DNA from: JAEUMW01 sp039807745
Lineage (GTDB): Bacteria > Pseudomonadota > Gammaproteobacteria > Burkholderiales > JAEUMW01
Direction of reading: 5' to 3'
Assembly: GCA_039807745.1 (NCBI GenBank)
Contig: JBDHRV010000083.1
Location: 1-15,709, forward strand
DNA: 15,709 nucleotides
Shown: positions 1 to 7,668 of the stretch, in pieces
Layout of the letters: each line of letters begins with the position of its first letter
How positions within the stretch are numbered: the stretch's first letter is position 1
The notes under the pieces: model-generated
The model's database searches: none
The model's input: the letters and a program-made list of their open reading frames with translations, nothing else
What the model was told of the DNA's origin: nothing
Program-made: the position numbers and the translations under genes

Positions 1-3000
1 CCGCAGCCCGCGCAGTTCCAGATCGACCTCTTTCTGGAGCAGGTCAGCATCGTCGTCCCGGCGTTGAAGGCGGCGCAGCTGATCCCCGGCGCGGGCACCA
101 TGCCGGCCCACCTGGAGCCCGACCCGGCATCGTCCGAAGTGCGGCTGGTCGGCGACGCAATCCTCCGCATCACGAACGGTCCGGGGGGCTGGGCCGGGCC
201 GATCCTGGTGGACTTTCCGGACCCGCTGGTGCCGGGCTCGCCCACCGGCGCGGTGGGGTCGATCCAGTTCGTGCCCCCGCACTTCTTCGTCGCCAGCTCG
301 GCGATCGGGCTCACCGTGCGCAAGCTCACGTTCGATGCCTCGACCACGTACACGCCGGCCGACATCATGGCGCGCAATCACGGGCCGGACTGGACGGGGC
401 TCGCCATTAGCGAGGCGCTGCTCTATCTGCCGCGCGACACGCCGTTCGTGGGCAACCTGGTCCTGGGCGTGCGCGACGTGCTGCTGGGCGACCCGTTCGG
501 CATGCAGGGCGAATTGCGCGCGGAGTGGGGCGCCGATGCGGTGACCGCCACGCCAGTGCAGGTGAGTCAGGCGCTCGGCGAGGCGCCAGACGATGGCTAC
601 GACGCCATCACCGTCGCCCCGACCGAAGGCGACTTCGACCGCACCGTGACGATCGAGCCGGACCGTCCGCTGCGCTTCTTCGCCCAGGTGACCTCGGGTC
701 CAGGCACGGACGCGACGGTGCGCTGGATCCTGCCCGACGGCTCGACGGCAACGGGACTCGTGACGCCCGAATTTCGCGCCCGCGCCGGCGACACGCTGGT
801 ATGCGTGCGCAGCGAAACCGCCGAGGACGGCTCGGTGGTCGACGGACCCGAGATCCGGCATCGCTTCATCACTGCACAGGCGGCGGCAAAGATCAACGTT
901 GCCCTGAGCAGCCAATCGCGCGCGAACGTGGTGCACCTGTCCGGCTCGCGCGAGGCGATCGTCGGCGCCGACCTCGTGTTCACCGCCGATCCGCCGCCTG
1001 CCGACCCGGCAACGATGGCGTGGCAGCTCGGCGACGGTCCCACGGCCCAGGTCGCCACGGGCGCGAGCTTCGCACTCACGAGTATCGCGGGGCTGCCCGA
1101 ATCCGGCCGCGCAGACCTCGTGCTGGACGACGGCAGTGGGGGAATCCGCCGCGTGCGCCTCCACTGCCTCGCCCGGGCCTCGCTGCTGATCGGTGCCGAA
1201 GACGGCGTCTTCGACGAAAGCGGTACCGAACTCGCCGCGCAGGCCGTCGAGCGCACGGTCGAGCTCAACCTCTTTCACGACGACGGCAGCCTGGTGCCGG
1301 CGGCCGAGCCAGCGCAGGGTACGGGCTTTTCCGTCACCGTGCCGACCAACGCGCTGGCGCAGATCACGGTGAGCCACGCCGCACCTCCGGCGCCCGAGCC
1401 CGAGCGGCACGTGCGCGTGCGCATGGTGTTCGACGAGGCGAATCCGTCGCACGAGGGCGAGGACATCGAGGCGGTCGAGCAACTCCTCTCCGACTTCCCG
1501 GCAGGCCGGCTGGTGCTGATCGGGCGCTGCGACGATGTCGGCGATGCGGCCTACAACGCCGTGCTCGCGCGCGAGCGCGCGGCGTCGATGCGCGAGCGGC
1601 TCGCCGGGCTGGGCGTGGCGGCCGATCGCATCGTGTACCGCGGGGAGCAGGATGCCACTTGGATCGGCGAGGGCGGCGTCCCCGATGAAGGCGAGCTGAG
1701 CGTGCCGGAGGACCAGCAGGGCGCGCAGTGGTACGCCTTCGCGCAGGAGCCGTCCCACCCGCTGCCGAATACGTCCGGGGAAAGCAGCGAGCTGCGCGCG
1801 CGGCGCGAGGAGTATCGCCGCGTCGATCTCTACGCGGAAGGCGATCCGGCAGCAGACGCGGCCCTGCCGCCCGCCGCTGGCGCGTTCGCTCCGACGCTGC
1901 GCCGCGCCTGGATGCCGGGGCCCGACGGCGAATCTCCCGCGCCGCCGCTGCCCGCTTCGCCCGAGCTGATCCATCGCGTGAGCGTGCGCGTGGCCTGGGA
2001 CAGCCCGACCGCGACGACACTCGCGGACTTCGTACCGACGCTGGCCGAGGTGACGGTGGCGTACGAGAGCGAGCGTCTCGAAGACCCGGCCAACATGCCC
2101 GCGGAGCTGCCGGGGACCAGCGTCGGTACAGGCAGCGGCGCGAGCAATGCGGTCGAAGTCCTCACCGTGACCGGGCGCTGGACCTACGACGCCCGCTCGG
2201 GCGAGACGCTCTTCGCCGCTTCGGTCGATTCCACCGGCGACCCGCTCGGGTTGTTCTATCTGGACGGCGATGCGGTCGCCATCGCCGCCGCCTTCGGCCC
2301 GGCCGTGGTCGCCACCGTCAGCCCGGCCTTCGGCGGTGCGGGAGCGGTGGGCATTGCCGGCGTGGCGGCCGCTTCGCTGGTGCTGCAGGAAGCCGTGAAA
2401 GAGGACAGCGGTCGCGTCGTCTGCACGGGTCTCGCGGTCGAGCACAAGCAGCGCGCGCTGGACACGCTCGCCGGCAGCGGGCAGAAGATGCTGTTCGACT
2501 ACGAGAGCTCGTTCCAGGTCGACCTCTCGGTGCTGGGCGGCGTGCTCGCGCTGTCGACCTCCAAGCCGCTCAAGGTCCGCTACCGCGATGTCGGCATCCA
2601 GCTCGACTGGTCGAAGACGAAGTGGTGGGAGATCGCCTCGTTCGTCTACGAGGGCATCAGCATGGAGGTGGTCGAACCCGGCCAGTGGCAGATCGAGGGG
2701 CCGCTCGGCAAGTTTCTCGGCATCGTCGCGGTGCGCATGGGCACCGGCTCCACCTGGTTCGAGGTCGACATGGTGTTCAACCTCGATCTGGGCGTGGTGC
2801 GGCTCACCTCGGCCACCATCCGCATCGTCGCCGACGCCGGCAAGATCTCCGCCGAGGTCCGCGGCCTGGGCGTGGCGCTGTCGATCCCGGGTGTGCTGGA
2901 GGGCAGCGGCGTGGCCCTGCTCAACAGCGAAGGCGGGCTGTCGGCGAGCCTGGAGGTGAACGTGGTCGCGGCGGGCCTCTCGGCGCTGGCGGAGCTCGAG

Positions 3001-6000
3001 CTGCAGGCGGTGACAGGTCCGCCCGACTACACCTACGTCGCCATCGGCGTGCGTGTGCTGCTGCCGGTCGGCATCCCGCTCGCCAACACCGGGCTTGGCA
3101 TCTTCGGCTTCGTCGGGCAGTTCGTCTCCAACGGCGAGCGGACGTTGCAGGTAGAGCCCGGCGACGACCCGGTGCAGGCCGAGCTCGACTGGTACGTGAG
3201 CCCGTTCGCAGACAAGTGGGGACCAGACAGAGGCCAATGGGCGCTCGGTTTGGGCGTCATCATCGGCACCTTGCCGGACATGGCCTTCACCTTCAACGCG
3301 CAGGGCATGTTCGTCGTCACCTTCCCCGACCCGTCGGTGATCCTGGGCATCGACGCCAAGCTGCTCGCGAGCCCGGGGCAGGCCACCGACGAGGGCCAGC
3401 TTCCCGACACCGAAATGCGTCTGATCGGCCTTGCCGTCATCGACCCGGCGGCGGTGCTGATCGGCGTGCGCGGCACCTGCGAGATTCCGCAGGTGCTGGA
3501 GGTCGACGTGCCGCTGTCGGCGTACTTCCCGCTCGCCGGCGACCCGCGCGGCAGCTACGTGCACCTCGGCTCGGACAACGTGGTCGCGAGCGACAAGGTC
3601 GGGATCTACTCGCGCGCCGGCGACCCGGTGTCGATGACGCTGCTGCCGGGTTTGCTGGACGCCAACGTCTGGGCGTTCTTCATGCTCGAGGAGCGCGAGC
3701 TGCACTGGCTCGGCAACAAGGAAGCGTTCTCCTTCGACGGCTTCTCGGTCGGCTTCGGCGCCGGCTGGCACCTCGAGTGGGAGGCCGGGCCGTTGTCGCT
3801 CGACGCGAGCGCGGAAGTGCTGGTGGGGCTCGGTACGTCGCCGTTCAAACTGGTCGGGGGCGTCGAAGTGGACGGCCGCCTCGACGCCAAGGTGGCTTCG
3901 GTCGGGGTGACGGGCAAGCTGCTCGTGGAAGTGGTGGACACCGGTACGAACCTGCTCAAGTACCTGTCCGGCGAGTTCTGCGGCGAGATCGACGCGCCGC
4001 TCGTGCCGCCGATCAGGAAGTGCATCGAGATCGACATCGGCAGCAAGCCGACCGAGACCATTCCCGTTCCGCCGCACCCGCTCAAGGGCGTGGACCTCAC
4101 CGACCGGCGTGGCAACCGCGTCGCGTCGGCAACGAGCGGGACCGCGGGCCCGGACCACACGGTCTGGCCCGACACGGTGCCGGTGCTGGGCTTCTCGCAC
4201 GTGCCCGAGATCGGTGCCGGTCTCGAAGACCACTGGACGCTCGCCGCGCGCCCGAACAACCCGTCACCGTGGGCCGGCACCTCGGAGCTCAAGTACGCGT
4301 TCCGCCTCGACGCGGTCGAGTTGCACGCCCTGACCGCGGAGGGCTACCAGCAGGTTGCCGGCCCGCTCGACGCCGTGTTCTGGCTGCCGACGCACCGCGG
4401 CGGCGTGATGAGCGCAGCCGGCGATGCGATCTGGCCGTCCGAGCACGAGGGGGCCGCGCTGGCGCTGCTGTCGTGGGTGCCGTTTACCGTGTTCCGCAAT
4501 CTCACGAGCGGCGGCGCGGGGCTGCCGGCCGATCCGGTGCGCACCCTGAGTGAAGTCTGCAAGACCATCACCATCGGCCACGAGACCTGCGCACCGGGCG
4601 TCGACGCGGAGCAGATCGAACCCGGCAGGATTCGCATCCGGTCGCGGCGAGGCGACGGCGACCCCGTCGCCGCGGTGTTCACCGTGTTCGGCATCGCGAC
4701 GCTGGGTGGGCTCACGTGGCGCGAGCTCGGACCGGCGCTCGCGCAACTGGGTCTGCATCCCGTGGCGGCGGGCATCGTCGATCTGGCGCTGCCGGTGCGC
4801 CTGCCCGACGGCCGCCGCGTCAAGCGCGGGTACGAGCTGCCGGGCATCGGGCAGGCGGGGCCGCGCTACGCGTCGCTCGGCTGGCTCGCGCGCTTCGAGC
4901 CTCACATCGCCCGCGGAGAGGTGCTGCTGGAGGTGTGCGACCAGGGTTACGGCGTCGGCGGCGGGACGCGCTGCTTCCCGTTCGACGGCGTGAACCGGGT
5001 CAACGGCGCGGAGAGCTGGGAGACGGCGGGGCTGCGCTTCGTCAAGACGGTCACGCCGGAGGGTGCGGCCAGGCTTACGGGCGTGAACGATCTGCTGGTG
5101 ATCGGTCTGGGAACCGTGCGCATCGTCCTGCCGTTCCCGGTCGCCTGGTTGGCACTGGGCGTATTGCATCCCCTGGGCGTGGCGACGATGACGATCAAGG
5201 GCGTCAACGGTCACACGCTCGACACCCGCGTGATTCCGCGTGCCACCGACGTGCAGAGCATCGTGGTCGAGAACCTGGGGCCGTTCGTCGAGATCGTGAT
5301 CGTAAGCCTCGACGGGCGTCTTGGCATCGCCTCGGTGTGCGTGCGCGCCGGCCTGGGTCCGGTCGACGGGCCGCTCGAAGCGCCGCCGCTCGTAGGCCAG
5401 CGCTCGACCGGCGAGCTCGCCTTCTGGGAGGCGGATGTGCTCGCCGACCAGACCTTGCCCAACGGCCGGCGCTGTCTCCATGTGCGCTACGCCTCGCCGG
5501 ACGCGAACGGCTGGCAGGCGATCGGCATTCCAGCCATGCAGAGCGCCACGGTTCGCATGGCGGGCGTCTGCGGTCTGACCACCACGCTCGAACAGGTGCG
5601 CGTGCGCGATCAGGAGGCGCGCGACACCCTGAAGGACGGCTGGAACCTCAAGGCCGGTCTCACGAGCGAGACGCGGCCGCTGCTCGTCGCCGATACGCTC
5701 TACCGGCTGAGCGTGTCGATGAGCTGGGCCGGCTGGCGGCCGACAAACCCCGGACAGCAGCCGCCCGCCACGGTGAGCGCGTGGACGGCTCTGGACGCCG
5801 CGGAATACTACTTCCGTACCGCTGCCGAGGCGATCGACACGGAGAGCTCGCCACCGGCGGTGTCCCTGTCCGACGAGAAGGCGTTCGATCCGCGCGCCGT
5901 CGCGCGCTACCTCATCGGCTTCGCGCCCGAGAATGCGGATGCCCCGCCGCATCTGCTCGACGACGCGCTGCAGGCCGCTTTCGAGGTCGACCACGTCGAG

Positions 6001-6879
6001 CAGTTGCTCGCTGCCTACGGCCGCGATCTCGTGTTCACGCTGCGCCGTACCGATCCGCCGGCCGGGAGCGTCGAGGACGGCCCGCTGCCGCTAATCCCGG
6101 TCAACCTCCGACGCACCGCGCTCCCTCCCGCCCGGCTCGACACGGTGGACGGGCGCGTGATCACCGCGCTGCGCGCCGATCCCCGCTGCCTCGCGACCAA
6201 CGTCAACACCGGCGGCGTCGCGCTCTCGATCTACGCCGAGCTCGAACCGGACGCGCAGTACGACCTCATGCTGTTCGCACCGCCGGCGGGACAGTCCGGG
6301 GACGAGAGTCTGCTCGTCGCGCGCACGCACTTCCGTAGCTCGCGCTACGCCGACGTGAAAGCGATGCTCGAGGGCCTGGGCTTCGCACTCGACCCGGAGG
6401 TCGCGCCGTTCATCCCGTTCGACTTCGTCGTGGCCGACGGTGCCGCGATGCCGGCACCCGATCCGACCGCGAGCGACGCCGCGCTGGAGGATGCGCTGCG
6501 CACGCTCGGCATGGCCCCGTGGCCCGTGGTCGGCTTCGGCCGCACGGTGGCGATCTGGCGACCCGGCGCGGCGGCCGGCGAATACCGGCTGGCGGGTCTG
6601 CTGCTGGAGAGTCCCGAGCCGATCGAGCGGGGCGAGCGCTGCGGCATCGTGCAGGCCGGGGTGAGCGGCGGCAGCACGAACATGCTCCTCATGCCCAGCC
6701 GCGCCAGCACCGCGGGCACCCGGGTGCTGCTCGCCACGACCGATACGAATGGCACCGTGCTGGACCCGGGCGCGCATCTCACGCTCGCGCTGCAGATGCG
6801 CGACCGCGGTGTCTTCACCCGCCTCGGTGCGCGCGTCATGCGCCCGCGGCCGCGCATCGCCTACCAGGAGCTGCCATGA
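1..6879 (+). CDS. Giant beta-rich protein with internal OmpA-like domain (5' end outside window)
   Basis: The frame is open from base 1 to a TGA at 6877-6879, giving at least 2,292 codons. The TTG at 64 is not a convincing start because in-frame coding continues upstream of it, so the true start lies outside the window. Ig/PKD-like stretches occupy about 640-1180. An OmpA-C-terminal-like domain follows at about 1420-1840, with the pattern GRCDD...YNAVLARERAASM...GLGVAADRI and a closing YRRVDLYAEG. An Ala/Gly/Val-rich hydrophobic stretch lies at about 2260-2395. From about 2480 to 4060 there are long runs of alternating hydrophobic residues, as in stacked beta strands, loosely reminiscent of large DUF6603-type proteins; that resemblance is from memory and weak. 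The C-terminal third is unrecognised. The TGA overlaps an ATG (ATGA), which points to translational coupling to a following gene. I do not know the function; envelope, secreted or injection-system-associated structural roles are inferences. Confidence 0.85.
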   Translation, partial: PQPAQFQIDLFLEQVSIVVPALKAAQLIPGAGTMPAHLEPDPASSEVRLVGDAILRITNGPGGWAGPILVDFPDPLVPGSPTGAVGSIQFVPPHFFVASSAIGLTVRKLTFDASTTYTPADIMARNHGPDWTGLAISEALLYLPRDTPFVGNLVLGVRDVLLGDPFGMQGELRAEWGADAVTATPVQVSQALGEAPDDGYDAITVAPTEGDFDRTVTIEPDRPLRFFAQVTSGPGTDATVRWILPDGSTATGLVTPEFRARAGDTLVCVRSETAEDGSVVDGPEIRHRFITAQAAAKINVALSSQSRANVVHLSGSREAIVGADLVFTADPPPADPATMAWQLGDGPTAQVATGASFALTSIAGLPESGRADLVLDDGSGGIRRVRLHCLARASLLIGAEDGVFDESGTELAAQAVERTVELNLFHDDGSLVPAAEPAQGTGFSVTVPTNALAQITVSHAAPPAPEPERHVRVRMVFDEANPSHEGEDIEAVEQLLSDFPAGRLVLIGRCDDVGDAAYNAVLARERAASMRERLAGLGVAADRIVYRGEQDATWIGEGGVPDEGELSVPEDQQGAQWYAFAQEPSHPLPNTSGESSELRARREEYRRVDLYAEGDPAADAALPPAAGAFAPTLRRAWMPGPDGESPAPPLPASPELIHRVSVRVAWDSPTATTLADFVPTLAEVTVAYESERLEDPANMPAELPGTSVGTGSGASNAVEVLTVTGRWTYDARSGETLFAASVDSTGDPLGLFYLDGDAVAIAAAFGPAVVATVSPAFGGAGAVGIAGVAAASLVLQEAVKEDSGRVVCTGLAVEHKQRALDTLAGSGQKMLFDYESSFQVDLSVLGGVLALSTSKPLKVRYRDVGIQLDWSKTKWWEIASFVYEGISMEVVEPGQWQIEGPLGKFLGIVAVRMGTGSTWFEVDMVFNLDLGVVRLTSATIRIVADAGKISAEVRGLGVALSIPGVLEGSGVALLNSEGGLSASLEVNVVAAGLSALAELELQAVTGPPDYTYVAIGVRVLLPVGIPLANTGLGIFGFVGQFVSNGERTLQVEPGDDPVQAELDWYVSPFADKWGPDRGQWALGLGVIIGTLPDMAFTFNAQGMFVVTFPDPSVILGIDAKLLASPGQATDEGQLPDTEMRLIGLAVIDPAAVLIGVRGTCEIPQVLEVDVPLSAYFPLAGDPRGSYVHLGSDNVVASDKVGIYSRAGDPVSMTLLPGLLDANVWAFFMLEERELHWLGNKEAFSFDGFSVGFGAGWHLEWEAGPLSLDASAEVLVGLGTSPFKLVGGVEVDGRLDAKVASVGVTGKLLVEVVDTGTNLLKYLSGEFCGEIDAPLVPPIRKCIEIDIGSKPTETIPVPPHPLKGVDLTDRRGNRVASATSGTAGPDHTVWPDTVPVLGFSHVPEIGAGLEDHWTLAARPNNPSPWAGTSELKYAFRLDAVELHALTAEGYQQVAGPLDAVFWLPTHRGGVMSAAGDAIWPSEHEGAALALLSWVPFTVFRNLTSGGAGLPADPVRTLSEVCKTITIGHETCAPGVDAEQIEPGRIRIRSRRGDGDPVAAVFTVFGIATLGGLTWRELGPALAQLGLHPVAAGIVDLALPVRLPDGRRVKRGYELPGIGQAGPRYASLGWLARFEPHIARGEVLLEVCDQGYGVGGGTRCFPFDGVNRVNGAESWETAGLRFVKTVTPEGAARLTGVNDLLVIGLGTVRIVLPFPVAWLALGVLHPLGVATMTIKGVNGHTLDTRVIPRATDVQSIVVENLGPFVEIVIVSLDGRLGIASVCVRAGLGPVDGPLEAPPLVGQRSTGELAFWEADVLADQTLPNGRRCLHVRYASPDANGWQAIGIPAMQSATVRMAGVCGLTTTLEQVRVRDQEARDTLKDGWNLKAGLTSETRPLLVADTLYRLSVSMSWAGWRPTNPGQQPPATVSAWTALDAAEYYFRTAAEAIDTESSPPAVSLSDEKAFDPRAVARYLIGFAPENADAPPHLLDDALQAAFEVDHVEQLLAAYGRDLVFTLRRTDPPAGSVEDGPLPLIPVNLRRTALPPARLDTVDGRVITALRADPRCLATNVNTGGVALSIYAELEPDAQYDLMLFAPPAGQSGDESLLVARTHFRSSRYADVKAMLEGLGFALDPEVAPFIPFDFVVADGAAMPAPDPTASDAALEDALRTLGMAPWPVVGFGRTVAIWRPGAAAGEYRLAGLLLESPEPIERGERCGIVQAGVSGGSTNMLLMPSRASTAGTRVLLATTDTNGTVLDPGAHLTLALQMRDRGVFTRLGARVMRPRPRIAYQELP
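1420..1840 (+). other. OmpA-C-terminal-like (peptidoglycan-binding type) domain inside the giant protein
   Basis: This segment begins RVRMVFDEANPSHEGEDIEA. It continues with a strand ending in LVLIGRCDD, where the family usually has a G-x-T-D type motif. Next come N and L-x-x-x-R-A in YNAVLARERAASM, then L-x-x-x-G-V-x-x-x-R-I and finally YRRVDLYA, matching the family's closing R-R-V. The Asp and Arg positions used by OmpA-like domains to hold diaminopimelate appear to be kept. About 55 residues lie between the GEQD turn and the final strand, longer than usual. An internal position in a protein above 2,200 residues is unusual, since these domains normally sit at C-termini. Confidence 0.6.
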
Positions 6880-6884
6880 AGGGC
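6851..6884. repeat. 34-base perfect direct repeat, left copy
   Basis: Identical base for base to 13358-13391. It begins at CGCGCATCGCC and ends at ATGAAGGGC. It encodes the last residues RIAYQELP and TGA of the left giant gene, an AGGAG Shine-Dalgarno (6866-6870) and an ATG (6876-6878) overlapping the stop. The bases on both sides of the two copies differ, so 34 is the exact length. It marks the left edge of the inserted nar cluster. Confidence 0.97.
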
Positions 6885-6971
6885 GGCGTGCGCGACTCGT
6901 TCACGATCGAGGCTCATGGGGTCACCGGGCCGCCGCGTTTGCGGACGAGTTGGTACGGGCGCACGAGATAG
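6876..6971 (+). pseudogene. Aborted start of the right giant gene at the left junction (31 codons)
   Basis: ATG at 6876 overlaps the upstream TGA and has AGGAG five bases before it. The first three codons (MKG) equal those of the large ORF starting at 13383; then the sequence changes to GVRDSFTIEAHG and runs into a TAG at 6969-6971, antisense to narI. Codons 9-12 (FTIE) lie in a 14-base exact match (6899-6912) to 13670-13683 inside the right gene, in the same reading frame. This is best read as the severed translational start of the right-hand gene, or a scrap of a related copy, and not a functional peptide gene. Confidence 0.4.
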
Positions 6972-7621
6972 GCGAGCGAACCCACACCGCTCCAGATGTG
7001 CACCATGCGCGTGAACGGCGATACCAGGAAGATGGTGAAGCCGAGCAGGATGTGCGTCTTGTATACCCACGGAATGCCTTGCAGGATCGTGGCGCCGCCG
7101 CCCTGGAAGTAGACGATGGATTGCACGTAGGCGACAAGACGCTCGAATTCCCCGCCATCCATGTGTTGTGCGGAGAACGGTATCGTGGCGAGGCCGAGCG
7201 CAAGTTGCAGCCACAGCATGATCAGGATGGCGATGTCCCACTTGCGGCTGTTGCCGCGGATACGCCAGTAGTACAGGCGGCGGTGGATCAGGATGCTCAT
7301 GCCGATGATCGCGATCAGGCCCGCGATGCCACCCGCCACCATTGCCAGCAGCATGTGCTGGGTCGGGCTCATCAGCCACAGCACCAGCGACTCCGGCATC
7401 AGGAAACCCACGAAGTGGCCGAGAATCACCACGAGCACGCCGTAGTGGAACAGGTTGGAGCCCAGCTTCAGCTGGCCGTTGCGCAGGATCTGCGAGGAGT
7501 CGCTCTTCCACGAGTAGGGTTCGCGGTCGAAGCGGATCAGGCTGCCTACCAGCAATACCGTAAGGCAGATGTAGGGATAGATGTCGAACAGGAATGCGTC
7601 GAGTGCTAAGGGCTGGGTCAT
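6914..7621 (-). CDS. narI: Respiratory nitrate reductase gamma subunit NarI (di-haem cytochrome b)
   Basis: This 235-residue integral membrane protein is close to the family's usual 225-240. It oxidises quinol and passes electrons through two b haems to NarH. Hydrophobic segments fit the five-helix NarI fold: about residues 9-29, 57-77, 89-111, 130-148 and 188-207. The four haem-ligand histidines are visible as H59 and H69 (NLFHYGVLVVILGHF) and H190 and H208 (YKTHILLGF and RMVHIWSG), a constant +3 offset from E. coli H56, H66, H187 and H205. The C-terminus VRPYQLVRKRGGPVTP is typical. The ATG is fixed by GGAGA (7629-7633) seven bases upstream. narI lies only 47 bases after narH, leaving no room for narJ. 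It converges on the left giant gene, with 34 bases between the two stops and no clear terminator. Confidence 0.97.
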   Translation of the reverse strand: MTQPLALDAFLFDIYPYICLTVLLVGSLIRFDREPYSWKSDSSQILRNGQLKLGSNLFHYGVLVVILGHFVGFLMPESLVLWLMSPTQHMLLAMVAGGIAGLIAIIGMSILIHRRLYYWRIRGNSRKWDIAILIMLWLQLALGLATIPFSAQHMDGGEFERLVAYVQSIVYFQGGGATILQGIPWVYKTHILLGFTIFLVSPFTRMVHIWSGVGSLAYLVRPYQLVRKRGGPVTP

Positions 7622-7668
7622 CGTGGCATCTCCGGAGAATCGGGCCGTGTCTTGCGGGAGATGGTGCG
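7622..7668 (-). other. narH-narI spacer where narJ is missing; narI Shine-Dalgarno
   Basis: Only 47 bases separate the narH TAA from the narI ATG. The usual gene here is narJ, about 220-250 codons, encoding the NarG maturation chaperone. The spacer holds a good narI ribosome-binding site (CCGGAGATGCCACG before ATG). One reading frame runs from the narH stop through RTISRKTRPDSPEMPR to a TGA overlapping the narI ATG; this could be a scar of a deleted narJ, but it is too short to identify. Confidence 0.6.

Noticed and set aside
1728..4553. A 941-codon + strand ORF, and a 576-codon - strand ORF at 4264-5994
   Set aside because: Both are low-complexity shadow frames inside the giant left gene.
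6880..6913. Terminator between the two convergent stops
   Set aside because: No stem followed by a T-run on either strand in the 34 bases.
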